Positions 20,947 to 30,400 are shown, counted from the first letter of the stretch. The stretch is 64,000 nt of DNA from Trichococcus ilyis (GCF_900109135.1 NZ_FNYT01000008.1:39705-103704); one strand, 5' to 3'. The notes: generated by a model not told the origin, from the letters alone. Made by a program: numbers and translations.

Positions 20947-21804
20947 ATGAACATTTTCAACAAAATGGACAACTTAGTAAATCTGACCGAAAACGAGAAA
21001 GTTTTGGTATCATTCATAAAAGAAAATCCGGAAGCATTCGTAAAAATGACTTCCTCGGAAATCAGCGAAGCCATTTTCATTTCAAACGCGACGATCTATC
21101 GTTTGTGCAAAAAAATGGAATTGGCCGGGCTTTCCGAATTAAAAATTTTGGTATCGGCTTCATTGGGTGATTACCTGAAAGAGCAGACGACCCTGGACTT
21201 CAACTATCCGATCCATCCGAACGAAACGCAGTACCAGATTACCCGCACGATGCAGGAACTCTATGAGCAGACCGTTGTATCGTCGCTCAACAATCTCGAT
21301 CTGGAGCAGCTGCGGCAGGCGGCGGCACTGATGAAAAAGCTGCCGGTCATCGATATCTACACTTCCGCCGGCAACCTGTTCTTCGCCGAAAACTTCAAGT
21401 TCCAGATGCAGGAAATCGGCCGATTCATCAATGTCCCGATCGAGGAATACCAGCAACGCTTGGCGGCGGCCGCCAGCGGTCCTTCGCATCTTTCCATCAT
21501 CGTTTCCTATGGAGGGAGAGGACGGGTCATTCCCGAAATCGTGAATATCTTAAGGGAAAGGAAATCGCCTATTGTATTGATTTCCTCCACCGAGGAGATT
21601 CCGTTCGCGGCGGCTGCGCTCCACCATCTTTATCTGAGTTCGAACGAAAGCCACTACAACAAGATTTCTTCCTTTTCGACCAGGCTGTCTTTGCTGTTCT
21701 TGCTGGACTGCCTGTATACCAGCTATTTCAAGCTCGACTATGAGACAAATGTCGCGCTGAAGATGAACTACTACAACATCATCAGCCGGTACACCCCCCA
21801 ATGA
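20947..21804 (+). CDS. RpiR/MurR-family transcriptional regulator
   Basis: 285 aa: N-terminal helix-turn-helix (about 1-77; IFISNATIYRLCKKMELAGLSELK) and a SIS domain (about 110-240), here with weaker glycine motifs (IYTSAGNLFFAENF, IVSYGGRGRV). GAGGTGA precedes the ATG; TATAAT at 20923-20928 is the -10 element. No sugar gene is adjacent, so its target is unknown. A short stem with eight T follows at 21874-21892. Confidence 0.82.
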   Translation: MNIFNKMDNLVNLTENEKVLVSFIKENPEAFVKMTSSEISEAIFISNATIYRLCKKMELAGLSELKILVSASLGDYLKEQTTLDFNYPIHPNETQYQITRTMQELYEQTVVSSLNNLDLEQLRQAAALMKKLPVIDIYTSAGNLFFAENFKFQMQEIGRFINVPIEEYQQRLAAAASGPSHLSIIVSYGGRGRVIPEIVNILRERKSPIVLISSTEEIPFAAAALHHLYLSSNESHYNKISSFSTRLSLLFLLDCLYTSYFKLDYETNVALKMNYYNIISRYTPQ

Positions 21805-21873
21805 GGGGCTGGACGGCCCAAAACCGCCCGATCTGACACAAATCTATCAGCCTTACGGAAAGATCGTCTTCAT

Positions 21874-21892
21874 CCTCTGAGAGGTTTTTTTC
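21874..21892 (+). terminator. Short intrinsic terminator
   Basis: CCTC-TGA-GAGG followed by eight T. The stem is only four pairs, so it may be weak. Confidence 0.45.
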
Positions 21893-21944
21893 ATTCCGGG
21901 GCCAGCATCTTTTGCTCGGCAGCTTTTTGGCTTATACTGAACTC

Positions 21945-22127
21945 ATCCATAAACGAGGGCCTTCATTACAGATGACAGGATCCTCCTCTCGGCGCAGGAT
22001 CGCTCAATCCGGAAGCGTCGGCAACAATCAGTGCCATCCTTGAGAAGAACCGGCCACGCCTATGTACTGCCATACGTAGCGAGGCATTCTGCTCGAAAAA
22101 ACCTGGACAAATGCGTCCGGGTTTTTT
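21945..22127 (+). ncRNA. Candidate structured non-coding RNA
   Basis: Between a TATACT -10 element (21933-21938) and a clear terminator (AACCTGGAC...GTCCGGGTTTTTT, 22099-22127) lies about 180 nt with no open frame worth calling. It can fold several local hairpins: GATCCT...AGGATC, GGCA...TGCC and CTATGTA...TACGTAG. A second promoter (TATAAT near 22163) then serves the next gene, so this is an independent transcript. It does not match SRP RNA, RNase P or tmRNA as I know them; 6S RNA has this length but I cannot confirm the fold. Confidence 0.4.
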
Positions 22128-22215
22128 GTGTGCATATTTAGGTCCATCAGAATGCTTCTTGGTATAATGAGGTCAGGATAGTTGCCACTTTTTGTTTGCG
22201 GAAGAAGGAATCAAT

Positions 22216-22587
22216 ATGTTCAAAAAAACGGGAGACAGATCCGGGGAAGTCACGTTGTACAGCGGGAGGATGAGTTGGTGCCGCAGTGAACAGGCAGCCT
22301 TGGACGGCTATGGTTTTCTGACGGACAAACAGCTCCGCTTTGACATGCCCGAAATAGCCAAACTCATGACCAAAATTTTCTTCAAACCTTTTTCAAATGC
22401 ATTCGCGGATGGCGTCTATGACATCGCCATCCCATGCGATGACATCAAGAGCGTCAGCCCGGGAACTTATGGTTTCCGCAAAGCGTTGGTCATCGAAAGG
22501 AAAGACGGCACCCGCTACAAGTTCGCGGTCAATCACTACGACCGATGGGAGCAAGCCGTCCTGAAACGCATGACAAAAATCGCTTAA
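22216..22587 (+). CDS. Small PH/GRAM-like protein, unknown function
   Basis: 123 aa. The order of beta strands and a terminal helix (GEVTLYSGRMSW, GYGFLTDKQLRF, IAIPCDDIKSVSP, ALVIERKDGTRYKFAVNHYDRWEQAV) resembles bacterial PH or GRAM domains. No signal peptide or membrane segment is visible. The ATG has GAAGGA upstream and its own TATAAT promoter. Function unknown. Confidence 0.65.
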   Translation: MFKKTGDRSGEVTLYSGRMSWCRSEQAALDGYGFLTDKQLRFDMPEIAKLMTKIFFKPFSNAFADGVYDIAIPCDDIKSVSPGTYGFRKALVIERKDGTRYKFAVNHYDRWEQAVLKRMTKIA

Positions 22588-22606
22588 AAACTGAATGTGC
22601 GCCGAA

Positions 22607-22653
22607 CGGCACAAAGGACTGGCTCACTTATTCAGAGCCAGTCCTTTGTGCCG
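22607..22653 (+). terminator. Strong intrinsic terminator
   Basis: A 19-bp perfect stem, CGGCACAAAGGACTGGCTC with its complement, around a 9-nt loop. There is no long T run, but the stem contains CCTTTG at its base. Confidence 0.75.
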
Positions 22654-22707
22654 TCACAGGGTCACTTGCTGTTCGATCGCCCTCAAAAAATGAGCGCTGC
22701 ATGATTG

Positions 22708-22840
22708 TTCTCCGGCGAACGAAGGCTTCGCCGGAGAACAGGATGCGTTCCGTTTGCGTTCTCCGATAAGCGCGGCTTCATCGGCGTTCAGGCTGATTGT
22801 TGCCGTCGTCCTCCGGGGAACCGCCCCTTCGCCGGAGCTG
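22708..22840. repeat. Hairpin array, family A, 3 units
   Basis: CTCCG arms at 22710, 22761 and 22811; right arms at 22732, 22782 and 22833 (the middle one CGGCG). Steps are 50-51 bp. It lies in the convergent gap between the PH-like gene and the EamA exporter. Confidence 0.78.
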
Positions 22841-22859
22841 CGGATACCGTACCATTCCG

Positions 22860-23753
22860 CTACTCTTCGTTGGTCGCAATTTGATTCTCTTTGTTGCCTA
22901 CGAATTCGTTCAGGAAAGCAGCAGCCAGAATCAGCACGCCTCCCGCAAGCTGGATCGGCAGCAGTTCCTCCTTCAGAAACAGCGCCGAAACCGCAATCGC
23001 CGTCACCGGATCGACATAGCTGAGCACAGCGAACGTCTGGCTCTCGACCGCCTGCGCACCCGCAAACATCAGCACATAGGCGATCCCCGTGTGGACGATC
23101 CCCAAAGCCAACAGACTGCCAATCGAGCCTCCCGTCAATTGCCCTAAACCGAAACCGGAAGTAAGGGCGACATAAGGGGTAAGGATCACCGTCGCAATGA
23201 CGAGCGTCAAAGCTGTCAAGGGAGTGCCTGCCAGACAGGTGATTTTTTTGTTGGACATTATGGCTACCGCATAGAAGAAAGCAGCAGCCAACCCGAAACC
23301 GATCCCGATCGGATGATTGTAGGAACCCTCCGCAGGGCTCACACCGATGATCAGAAACATGCCCATCATCGCCAGGAGGACGCAGGCGATCTTCTTCGCG
23401 GTCAAGGATTCCTTGAAAACGAACGGCGCCAACAGCGTCATGAAGATCGGCTGGAAATAATAGCTCAGCGTCGCGTTCGATACTGTCGTGTAGCGGAAAG
23501 CTTCAAACAGCAGAATCCAGTTCATGCCGACTGCAAAACCCGAAAGCAACAGGAATTTGGCATTCTTCCGGATCAGCGCCGAGGGAATCCTTTCTTTGCG
23601 CATCAGCAAAGTCCCCCAGAGGAACAGGCTCCCTAAAGCGCCCCGGAAGAAGGCGACCTGATTGGAGGCCAAATCGATATTTTTCACGAAGATGCTGATT
23701 GTTCCGAATATCAGCATCGACAGCATCACTTTTCCTTTTCCTTTCGACAACAA
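22860..23753 (-). CDS. EamA/DMT-family transporter
   Basis: Ten-helix drug/metabolite-type membrane transporter with the two EamA repeats (about 5-140 and 150-290), probably exporting or importing an amino acid or metabolite. The start is uncertain: I chose TTG at 23753, with AAGGAAAGG 7 nt upstream. A GTG at 23789 lacks a ribosome site, and the ATG at 23726 has GGAAAAGG upstream and is a fair alternative. Monocistronic. Confidence 0.85.
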   Translation of the reverse strand: MLSKGKGKVMLSMLIFGTISIFVKNIDLASNQVAFFRGALGSLFLWGTLLMRKERIPSALIRKNAKFLLLSGFAVGMNWILLFEAFRYTTVSNATLSYYFQPIFMTLLAPFVFKESLTAKKIACVLLAMMGMFLIIGVSPAEGSYNHPIGIGFGLAAAFFYAVAIMSNKKITCLAGTPLTALTLVIATVILTPYVALTSGFGLGQLTGGSIGSLLALGIVHTGIAYVLMFAGAQAVESQTFAVLSYVDPVTAIAVSALFLKEELLPIQLAGGVLILAAAFLNEFVGNKENQIATNEE

Positions 23754-23831
23754 CCCCACACCTTTCCTTATTAGATGAAAATAGTACACCCATCATATCA
23801 CAGAGTTTACCGGCCGGGATGCTTTCCGCGC

Positions 23832-23874
23832 AAAAAAATACGGAGCGCGAGGTTGCATGCGCGTTCCGTATTTT
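23832..23874 (-). terminator. Intrinsic terminator of the C-S lyase operon
   Basis: Minus-strand AAATACGGAACGCGC pairs with GCGCTCCGTATTT around a 10-nt loop, followed by a T run. Confidence 0.85.
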
Positions 23875-23905
23875 CAAATCCCTCTTTATGAAAGTTTGTT
23901 TCAGA

Positions 23906-24034
23906 CTAATCGACTGCCGCGGTGATGATGGAAGCTTCCCTGATTTCTTCCACTTTTTTTGGCTTCTTTACCCTTTGGACTTTCTTTCCGGCGAAATAAC
24001 GGACAACGGATTCCCAATTCATGAAATTTCCCAT
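23906..24034 (-). CDS. 42-residue basic small protein
   Basis: ATG with AAGGGGAG placed 9 nt upstream, then 42 codons and a stop: begins MGNFMNWESVVRYF, centre GKKVQRVKKPKKVEE, ends SIITAAVD. It starts 33 bp after the C-S lyase stop and ends before the operon terminator, so it is cotranscribed. The N-terminus is amphipathic and aromatic, the middle strongly basic. I do not recognise it. Confidence 0.55.
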   Translation of the reverse strand: MGNFMNWESVVRYFAGKKVQRVKKPKKVEEIREASIITAAVD

Positions 24035-24067
24035 AGTGTTGCTCCCCTTCCTCACGATACTTGCTGG

Positions 24068-25288
24068 CTAACGATAGATTTTATACAAGGCCTCTCCCAA
24101 ACGATTCAGCGTATCCTCGATCACCGTGGTCGGCACCGCCAGATTGATGCGTTCATAGCCTTCTCCCTCTTCCCCGAAGATATAGCCTTCATCGGTGAAG
24201 AAGTGCGCCTCTTCGCGCATGAACCTTTCCTGCTCTTCCGGCGACAAGCCCAATGCTTTGAAGTTAACCCATTGCAGGTAAGTCCCTTCAACCAAAGGTG
24301 CGGTTATCTTGGGGAAATTTGAAGCGAAAAAGTCGCGCACCAGATGCTGGTTCCTGTCGATGACCGGGATCAGATGATCGAGCCATTGTTCCGCCTCATC
24401 ATAGGCGATCCGGCAGCCTTCCAACCCCAGCGTCCCGACCATGCCGGATGCGACGCTTCCGAGCGCCTCGGTAAGCTGGTGACGCAAAACCTCATTTTTG
24501 ACGATGATATTGGAATTGCACAATCCCGCCAAATTGAAGGTCTTCGAAGGGGCCGTGCAGGTGATTGTCCTTTCCGCAACCGCCGGCGAAAGCGTCTGGA
24601 ATACCTTATGCTCATAGCCCGGCATGATCAAGTCGTGGTGGATTTCGTCCGCAACGATGATCATGTCGTAGCGAAGCACGATATCCGCCAAGCGCGCCAG
24701 CTCTTCTTCCGTCCAGACTCTTCCGACCGGATTATGCGGACTGCAGAAAATGATCAGCTTGTTCTCTTTCTTGCGGCAGAGATGCTCCAGCCCTTTGAAG
24801 TCAATTGTGTAATCATCCGCGCGGTTCAGGAGCGGATTCCTGACGACTTTGCGTCCGGCGTTTTCGATAGCTTCGAAGAACGGATAATAGACCGGCGTCA
24901 TAACGATGACCCCTTCCCCCGGTTTGGTATAGGCTCTGACTGCTGCATAGAACGCGGAGACGACGCCCGGACTGTTGAGGATCCATTCCTTTTCCACCTC
25001 AAAGTTATGACGGCGCCTTTGCCAGTCAATGACGGCTTGATAGTATCCTTCAGTGGGTACACTGTACCCCAATATGTTGTCTTCCAAATATTGCTGCAAG
25101 CCCTTGATGATTTCGGGCGCATTTTTGAACTCCATGTCCGCCACCGTAAGGGGCACCACGTCATCCGGCACATCCGGCATCCATTGGTACATCTGTTGCC
25201 ATTTCACGGAGCCTTTGCCTTTTCTGCTGATGATCGTTTCGAAATCATATATTTTTTTGTTGCGTTCAATTTCCGTTCCATACACCAT
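24068..25288 (-). CDS. MalY/PatB-type PLP-dependent C-S lyase/aminotransferase
   Basis: 406-aa fold-type I PLP enzyme. SPHNPVGRVWTEEEL is the family PLP/substrate segment, DEIHHDLI contains the PLP-contacting Asp, and the Schiff-base Lys is in TAPSKTFNLAGL. Homologues cleave cystathionine or cysteine conjugates to thiol, pyruvate and ammonia. I chose ATG at 25288 because GGAAGGGGAG lies upstream; a longer frame to 25324 lacks one. Sulfur metabolism fits the cysteine T-box transporter elsewhere in the window, but the two are not linked. Substrate unproven. Confidence 0.9.
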   Translation of the reverse strand: MVYGTEIERNKKIYDFETIISRKGKGSVKWQQMYQWMPDVPDDVVPLTVADMEFKNAPEIIKGLQQYLEDNILGYSVPTEGYYQAVIDWQRRRHNFEVEKEWILNSPGVVSAFYAAVRAYTKPGEGVIVMTPVYYPFFEAIENAGRKVVRNPLLNRADDYTIDFKGLEHLCRKKENKLIIFCSPHNPVGRVWTEEELARLADIVLRYDMIIVADEIHHDLIMPGYEHKVFQTLSPAVAERTITCTAPSKTFNLAGLCNSNIIVKNEVLRHQLTEALGSVASGMVGTLGLEGCRIAYDEAEQWLDHLIPVIDRNQHLVRDFFASNFPKITAPLVEGTYLQWVNFKALGLSPEEQERFMREEAHFFTDEGYIFGEEGEGYERINLAVPTTVIEDTLNRLGEALYKIYR

Positions 25289-25516
25289 ACTAGCTCCCCT
25301 TCCTTTTACGTAAGGTTTGATCACACGAAATCCGGACCGGCGCCTTAATTACCGGCGCGCTTCAATCTTGAAACTAACTATAAGCTGATTCTGAAACATT
25401 GTCCACTTTCCCATAACAACACCCGTCACATTTCCTCACACGGGTTGGACGCCTCTCTGCAGAATCCATAAAAAAATGCATTCCGCGTCACTAATCCTCA
25501 CATGTTCAATCACGCG

Positions 25517-25560
25517 AAAAAGAAGCCCCATCTACGCTGCAGAAACGTAAACGGGGCTTC
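25517..25560 (-). terminator. Intrinsic terminator of the DUF4153 gene
   Basis: GAAGCCCC and GGGGCTTC arms around a 28-nt loop with internal pairing, then five T on the minus strand. Confidence 0.75.
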
Positions 25561-25582
25561 AGAATCATTCTTGCTGGCACCA

Positions 25583-27397
25583 TTATTTGAATTCTATGAA
25601 GAGGTAAAGATCCCCTCCAGTGAAATCGGCTGTGCGTTCCAAGGAATTGACCAAAATATTCATTCGGACGCGGTCATTTTCGGTGGTTACCGTCGCATCA
25701 TCGACTTTCAGGTTGCCTTTGTCGAAGCCTGAAGTTGCGGCTTCTTCGAAAATCACATCATACAATTCTTTTGTATCGTAAGCGAGCAACTCATCCCCCG
25801 CCGCATCCTTCAGCGTGAGCACATAATAGTCATCCACTATTTTTTTCTCCAGAAGATAGGTTTGCCCATCGACCTCAAAATCAGTGCTTTCCAACGAACC
25901 CGGTTCCGCCACCGAATAGTAGAGATACTGATGGATCATGATATCGAAGCCTGCGATTCCGACCACGGGATCGGCATCCCAGTTCAGGTAGACGAATTCG
26001 CCTTCGCCTTGCGGATACTCCGTTTCGGAATAGGTCATATCAAATCCGTAGGTATCGCTGAAATCACTGTAGACATTGAAGTCGCTCGGCAGGTAGGCCA
26101 CCTCTTTGTTGTAGCCCATGCTGTCGATGTAGGAAGCGACCTTCGTGATGACGATCTTGTCGCTGAGGGAAACGTCGCTTTTCGGCACGATTGCGTTATC
26201 CACCAGCATATCGTTTTCCCTTAATTTTCGTTCCAGGAAACTGATCTGGTTGTTCTTGCTGACGGTAAAGGCATCGATCGGCGGAATGATGGAAATCGCC
26301 GACAGCACCAGCAGCGCGATGGCGATCAAGCCATTATGCTTCGGTTTCATGAAGCTGAAGATCACTCCGGCTATCGTCGCGAAGATTCCGAACAGGATGA
26401 CATAGTAGCGGCCATGCGTGATGCCCATCTCCCTGATTTTCAGGAAGGAGGCGATGGTCTGGAAGACGACGATCGGAATCAGGATCTTAGGGAAAATCTT
26501 GCGGAACAGATCGGCAAATTTATTGTCGAGATTGCAGGCGAGGATATAGACGACGATGACGATGATCGCATAGGAAACAAGCAGCGGTTCCAAAAGATTG
26601 TCGGTCCAGAATTCCCCGCGGATGTTCAGGACGACATAGATCACAAGAATCAGCGTGTAAATGGCCGTCAAAGGAATGATGATGTAGGAAATCAGGATTT
26701 CCAGGAAGCGCGGCACCATAAATTGGCGGTCCAGCGTTTCACCGCGCTTCGCCCATGCCTCATCCGGTATCAGTTCCTCGCGCTTGCCCGGGTAGAGCGG
26801 CGTCATCGACAAGAAGTAAATCGGCGCAAATAACGATCCTACGATGTTCATAAGGTGCGTGAGAATTTTGAAATCAAGATTGAAGAGCAAGTAATCAGTG
26901 GCGTAAAAAATCGCGCTGATTCCGGCCGTCAATACTGCTGAAAAAAGCACGGTCGTAAAGAAGGCTTTCAATGCCGACAGAAAACTCCGGTGGAACAGCA
27001 CCTTCACACTCTTTATCGACGGGATCCAAATGAAGGCGATCATGAGCGCAAACAGCGCCACGCCGGTTTTGACGTTGATGGCGATATTGTAAAGCGTCTG
27101 CGGTCCGACTGCGAAGTAGTAGCCCACTGCAAGCACGGCGGCTCCGCCCATCAGCAGGTAGCGGGCATTCCGTTGCGTAAAGAAACGTTCATAAACCATT
27201 TGGCCAACAATGCTCAGCATGGCCCCGACCAAAAAAGTAAACAGATAGCGGGCGTAATCCTCGCGCGGGTTTTCGATCATGAAGCTGTTCAATACTGCGA
27301 CCGCGATCAGAAAAAGCACGGTCAGCGGGTAACGGCTGATGGAACGCCCCATCCCTTTGTAGGCTTTCCGAAATGAGTCCTTTAATTTCATCTTCAT
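25583..27397 (-). CDS. DUF4153-type multi-pass membrane protein
   Basis: 604 aa. The first 400 residues hold about ten hydrophobic helices (ISRYPLTVLFLIAVAVL, TFLVGAMLSIVGQMVYERFF and others). The last 200 are soluble and mostly beta, probably extracytoplasmic. Layout and sequence fit the DUF4153 family, whose function is unknown. ATG with AAAGGGTG upstream. The ABC exporter genes lie upstream on the same strand with a 50-bp gap and could form one operon. Confidence 0.75.
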   Translation of the reverse strand: MKMKLKDSFRKAYKGMGRSISRYPLTVLFLIAVAVLNSFMIENPREDYARYLFTFLVGAMLSIVGQMVYERFFTQRNARYLLMGGAAVLAVGYYFAVGPQTLYNIAINVKTGVALFALMIAFIWIPSIKSVKVLFHRSFLSALKAFFTTVLFSAVLTAGISAIFYATDYLLFNLDFKILTHLMNIVGSLFAPIYFLSMTPLYPGKREELIPDEAWAKRGETLDRQFMVPRFLEILISYIIIPLTAIYTLILVIYVVLNIRGEFWTDNLLEPLLVSYAIIVIVVYILACNLDNKFADLFRKIFPKILIPIVVFQTIASFLKIREMGITHGRYYVILFGIFATIAGVIFSFMKPKHNGLIAIALLVLSAISIIPPIDAFTVSKNNQISFLERKLRENDMLVDNAIVPKSDVSLSDKIVITKVASYIDSMGYNKEVAYLPSDFNVYSDFSDTYGFDMTYSETEYPQGEGEFVYLNWDADPVVGIAGFDIMIHQYLYYSVAEPGSLESTDFEVDGQTYLLEKKIVDDYYVLTLKDAAGDELLAYDTKELYDVIFEEAATSGFDKGNLKVDDATVTTENDRVRMNILVNSLERTADFTGGDLYLFIEFK

Positions 27398-27447
27398 TAC
27401 ACCCTTTCAACGAAAGCATTCACCGGTTAAAACCGGGCTGCTGTCCG

Positions 27448-28269
27448 TTATTTTGTATTCTTTCTGCGCTTGTGTTCATGAGTAAAATCTGCCTGTTGAA
27501 ACGTGACGGTCGCCAAGAACAAAAACAAAATGCCGCATCCGACTACCACAAGACCGCTCATCCAAGGTTTAAAAACCGAGCCATTCACATAAAACGCCAA
27601 ACCATTCTTCACCATTTCCGCATCGGTCCCATTGTTCTCCAGGACAATCGCCCGAAAAAACATGGTCGTATAAGTCATGGGATTGATAATGGACAGCTTT
27701 TGCAGCAGAGCGGGAAAAAGGGAGACCGGGACGTACGCTCCCGAAAGGTAAACCAACGGCAGAACGACCGCCTGTTCGACAATCTGGTAAGTTTGCGCAT
27801 CCCGCACGAGCGTCGCCATCAGCAGGCCGAGCGCCGAATACACTAAGCCCACGAGAAACATCGACAGGAAAACAAGCACGATTGTGTGCGGCTTTTCGAA
27901 TCCCAATCCGGTGAACATGCCAATAAAGAAAATCATGAATCCCTGCAAAGTCGCAACGATCGCACCAGCCAAAATCTGCCCGAACGCTACTTGAAACCGA
28001 TTGATGGGGCTGACCAAAATTTCTTTCATGAATCCCGAACTGATGTCCTCGATTGTGGTGGCCGCGATATTCAAAGATGTTTGGAATACCGTGGCAATCG
28101 TCACGCCCGCAATGATATGCTGGATCGGATTGCCTTGGAGCTGTTGCCGGAAAAGGGAGGACAGCACATAAATGAAAGCGAATGGCGTCAGGATGGTGAT
28201 CAACAAACGCACACGATCCCGCATGAAGTGCCGCAGATTCCGTAAGCATAATATCCAGACAGCGCTCAT
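27448..28269 (-). CDS. ABC-2 type exporter permease
   Basis: 273-aa six-helix membrane subunit. GFMKEILVSPINRFQVAFGQILAGA near residue 85 is the conserved cytoplasmic segment of the ABC-2 (DrrB/NodJ) family. Its start overlaps the stop of the ATPase gene by ATGA, so the two subunits are coupled. The substrate (drug, lipid or polysaccharide) is not determined by sequence. Confidence 0.9.
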   Translation of the reverse strand: MSAVWILCLRNLRHFMRDRVRLLITILTPFAFIYVLSSLFRQQLQGNPIQHIIAGVTIATVFQTSLNIAATTIEDISSGFMKEILVSPINRFQVAFGQILAGAIVATLQGFMIFFIGMFTGLGFEKPHTIVLVFLSMFLVGLVYSALGLLMATLVRDAQTYQIVEQAVVLPLVYLSGAYVPVSLFPALLQKLSIINPMTYTTMFFRAIVLENNGTDAEMVKNGLAFYVNGSVFKPWMSGLVVVGCGILFLFLATVTFQQADFTHEHKRRKNTK

Positions 28270-29198
28270 CTTGCATCGCCGCCTTCCCGGATCTGCTTAC
28301 CCGTGATTTCCAGAAAGACATCGTTCAAGGTGCCTTTCATGATTTCGACGTCCAGAATATCCTCCTTCAAGAGCTGGATCAATTCGATAAAGTTCGCCAT
28401 ATCCCGCACTTCGATATGAAAATCACCATTCTTTTTCGCGTATGCGACTTCTTGCTGGAGCAGAATGATTTCCGCTTTCCGGTTGTCCTTCACCCTCAAT
28501 CTCGAGCGGGTCTTCGTATATTTTCCTTTCAGGGCTTGGGGAGTATCATTGACGACGATTTTCCCGTTATCCATGATGGCTACGCGGTCGCATACCTCCG
28601 CTTCTTCTATATAATGGGTAGTCAAAAAAATGGTGATGTCTTTTTCCTTCTGCAGCTTCATGATGTACTCCCATATCCGATTCCGAGTCTGGGGATCCAA
28701 TCCGGTGGTCGGCTCATCCAAAAATAGCACTTTCGGATAATGGATCAGCGCCCTGGCAATCTCGACGCGCCGTTTCATCCCTCCGGAAAGGGTCGAGACA
28801 AACTGTCCACGCCACTCGATCAAGTCCATAAGCCTTAGCAGCTCGTCGGTGCGTCCATTTATTTCGTCTCTGGGCACTCCATAAAAAATGCAGTGGGAAT
28901 ATAGGTTTTCCTGCACAGTCATCTTCTGATCAAGCGTCGGCTCCTGAAAAACAATGCCGATGGCCTTACGAACAGCATTTTTCTGCGTTGAAACGTCCTT
29001 TCCGTCGATCAAAAGCGTCCCGCTGGTCTTATCGATCATCGTACACAACGTATTGATAGTGGTGCTTTTACCTGCACCATTCGGTCCAAGGAAAGCGAAG
29101 CTGCTCCCTTCTTCCACTTCGAAAGAGACCTTTTCCACAGCTTGATAATCTCCGTACCATTTCGAAAAATCCTTCACGACAATAATGGCTGACATCAT
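28266..29198 (-). CDS. ABC exporter ATP-binding protein (DrrA-like)
   Basis: 310-aa ATPase: Walker A GPNGAGKST, Q-loop FQEPTLDQ, signature LSGGMKRR, Walker B VLFLDEPTTGLD, switch TTHY. The C-terminal 80 residues are the DrrA-type extension. Of two adjacent ATG codons (29198 and 29195) I give the first; AGGAAAG lies upstream, and an ATG at 29219 precedes that site and is unlikely. Confidence 0.9.
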   Translation of the reverse strand: MMSAIIVVKDFSKWYGDYQAVEKVSFEVEEGSSFAFLGPNGAGKSTTINTLCTMIDKTSGTLLIDGKDVSTQKNAVRKAIGIVFQEPTLDQKMTVQENLYSHCIFYGVPRDEINGRTDELLRLMDLIEWRGQFVSTLSGGMKRRVEIARALIHYPKVLFLDEPTTGLDPQTRNRIWEYIMKLQKEKDITIFLTTHYIEEAEVCDRVAIMDNGKIVVNDTPQALKGKYTKTRSRLRVKDNRKAEIILLQQEVAYAKKNGDFHIEVRDMANFIELIQLLKEDILDVEIMKGTLNDVFLEITGKQIREGGDAR

Positions 29199-29363
29199 TT
29201 CACCGACTTTCCTATGCATGACACAAGCAGCCTACAGACCCTCTAGCGGGGCCAGTTCAACGGAATCGCACGCAATGAAGCGTGAACCCCCTCAACATAA
29301 TTATGTATATTTCGCCTCTCATTTGTCAAATTTTGCGAAAGGCTTCCCGGCACATTCACCAAA

Positions 29364-29402
29364 CAAAAAGCCGGGAACAAGTTTTGCTCTCCCAGCTTTT
29401 TT
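29364..29402. terminator. Intrinsic terminator of the L-2-hydroxyacid dehydrogenase
   Basis: AAAAAGCTGGGA pairs with TTCCCGGCTTTTT (one G-U) around about 15 nt; T runs on both strands. Confidence 0.85.
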
Positions 29403-29416
29403 GTCTGCCGCTTCGC

Positions 29417-30400
29417 TTATGCTCTGAAAGGTCCGGTCTTCGCATCCTTCATCGCGAGTTGGATGTAGTCGATGGATGCCTTCAGTTTGGCGGTCTCCCA
29501 ATCGTCCAAAGCGACACCGAATTGTTTTTCCACGCCGTTGCGGCCGATCAGGCAGGGCATGCTCAAGGCCACATCGCCGTCATGGCCATACTGCCCGCGC
29601 AGAATCGTGCAGACCGGATGGACGCTCTTTTCATCCAACAGGACCGCTTGCGCCAAGGTGATGGCGGCCTGCGCGACTCCGGCATTCGTCCAGCCTTTCC
29701 CGTTCAGGACATCATAGGCCGACTGCACGACGGCCGCACCGATCGACTCCGGATCCAATGTTTCTGTTTCCGGGAAATAAGTTCCGAACTCCTCATAGCG
29801 GATGCCGTTGATGGCCAGGCGGCTCACCACCGGGAAGGCAGTGAAGCCGTGCTCTCCCATCATATAGCCCGTCACACTCTTGGGATCGACACCGTACTGT
29901 TGCGCAATCACTTTCCGCAGGCGGGCCGAATCCAGCATCGTGCCGGTTCCAAAAATACGCCCTTCCGGATAACCAAATTCGCTGGCAGCAATATAGGTTA
30001 CCGTATCCAGTGGATTCGTGATCAGGATAATGATGGCTTCCTTCGTGTATTTCGTGATGCCGGCCATCACTTCCCGAATAACGGCTGCGTTTTTGATCGT
30101 CAAAGACGCGCGGTCCGGAATGGCATTCGGATTGTTGTCATCCTTCAGGACACTTGGACCGGCCGCGATGATAATGACATCCGCATCTGCGCAATCGGAA
30201 TAGTCGCCGGCGTGGACATCCACATTGGACATATAAGTCAAAGCGGTCGCATGCGCCTGATCAAGTGCTTCCCCATAAGCAACATTCTCCAGGATATCGA
30301 TCGTGGCGATCTCCGCAAACAGCCTCAATTTCATCGCATCCGCCAATACATACGAGCCGACATGCCCCACGCCTACGACCACAAGTTTATTTTTGTGCAT
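29417..30400 (-). CDS. L-lactate / L-2-hydroxyisocaproate dehydrogenase family
   Basis: 327-aa NAD-dependent reductase. Rossmann GVGHVGS near residue 10, NPLDTVTY, GTMLDSARLR and the catalytic-His GEHG motif are present. The active-site loop AGPSVLKDDNNPNAIPDRASL is longer than in lactate dehydrogenase and lacks its QxxGExR pattern, as in L-hydroxyisocaproate dehydrogenases. It therefore probably reduces branched 2-oxoacids or has broad specificity. ATG at 30400 with GGAGGGG upstream. Confidence 0.85.
   Translation of the reverse strand: MHKNKLVVVGVGHVGSYVLADAMKLRLFAEIATIDILENVAYGEALDQAHATALTYMSNVDVHAGDYSDCADADVIIIAAGPSVLKDDNNPNAIPDRASLTIKNAAVIREVMAGITKYTKEAIIILITNPLDTVTYIAASEFGYPEGRIFGTGTMLDSARLRKVIAQQYGVDPKSVTGYMMGEHGFTAFPVVSRLAINGIRYEEFGTYFPETETLDPESIGAAVVQSAYDVLNGKGWTNAGVAQAAITLAQAVLLDEKSVHPVCTILRGQYGHDGDVALSMPCLIGRNGVEKQFGVALDDWETAKLKASIDYIQLAMKDAKTGPFRA

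Noticed and set aside
21945..22127. 6S RNA or SRP RNA assignment
   Set aside because: Length fits 6S but I could not identify the central bubble or the SRP GNAR-tetraloop helix; kept as unnamed candidate.
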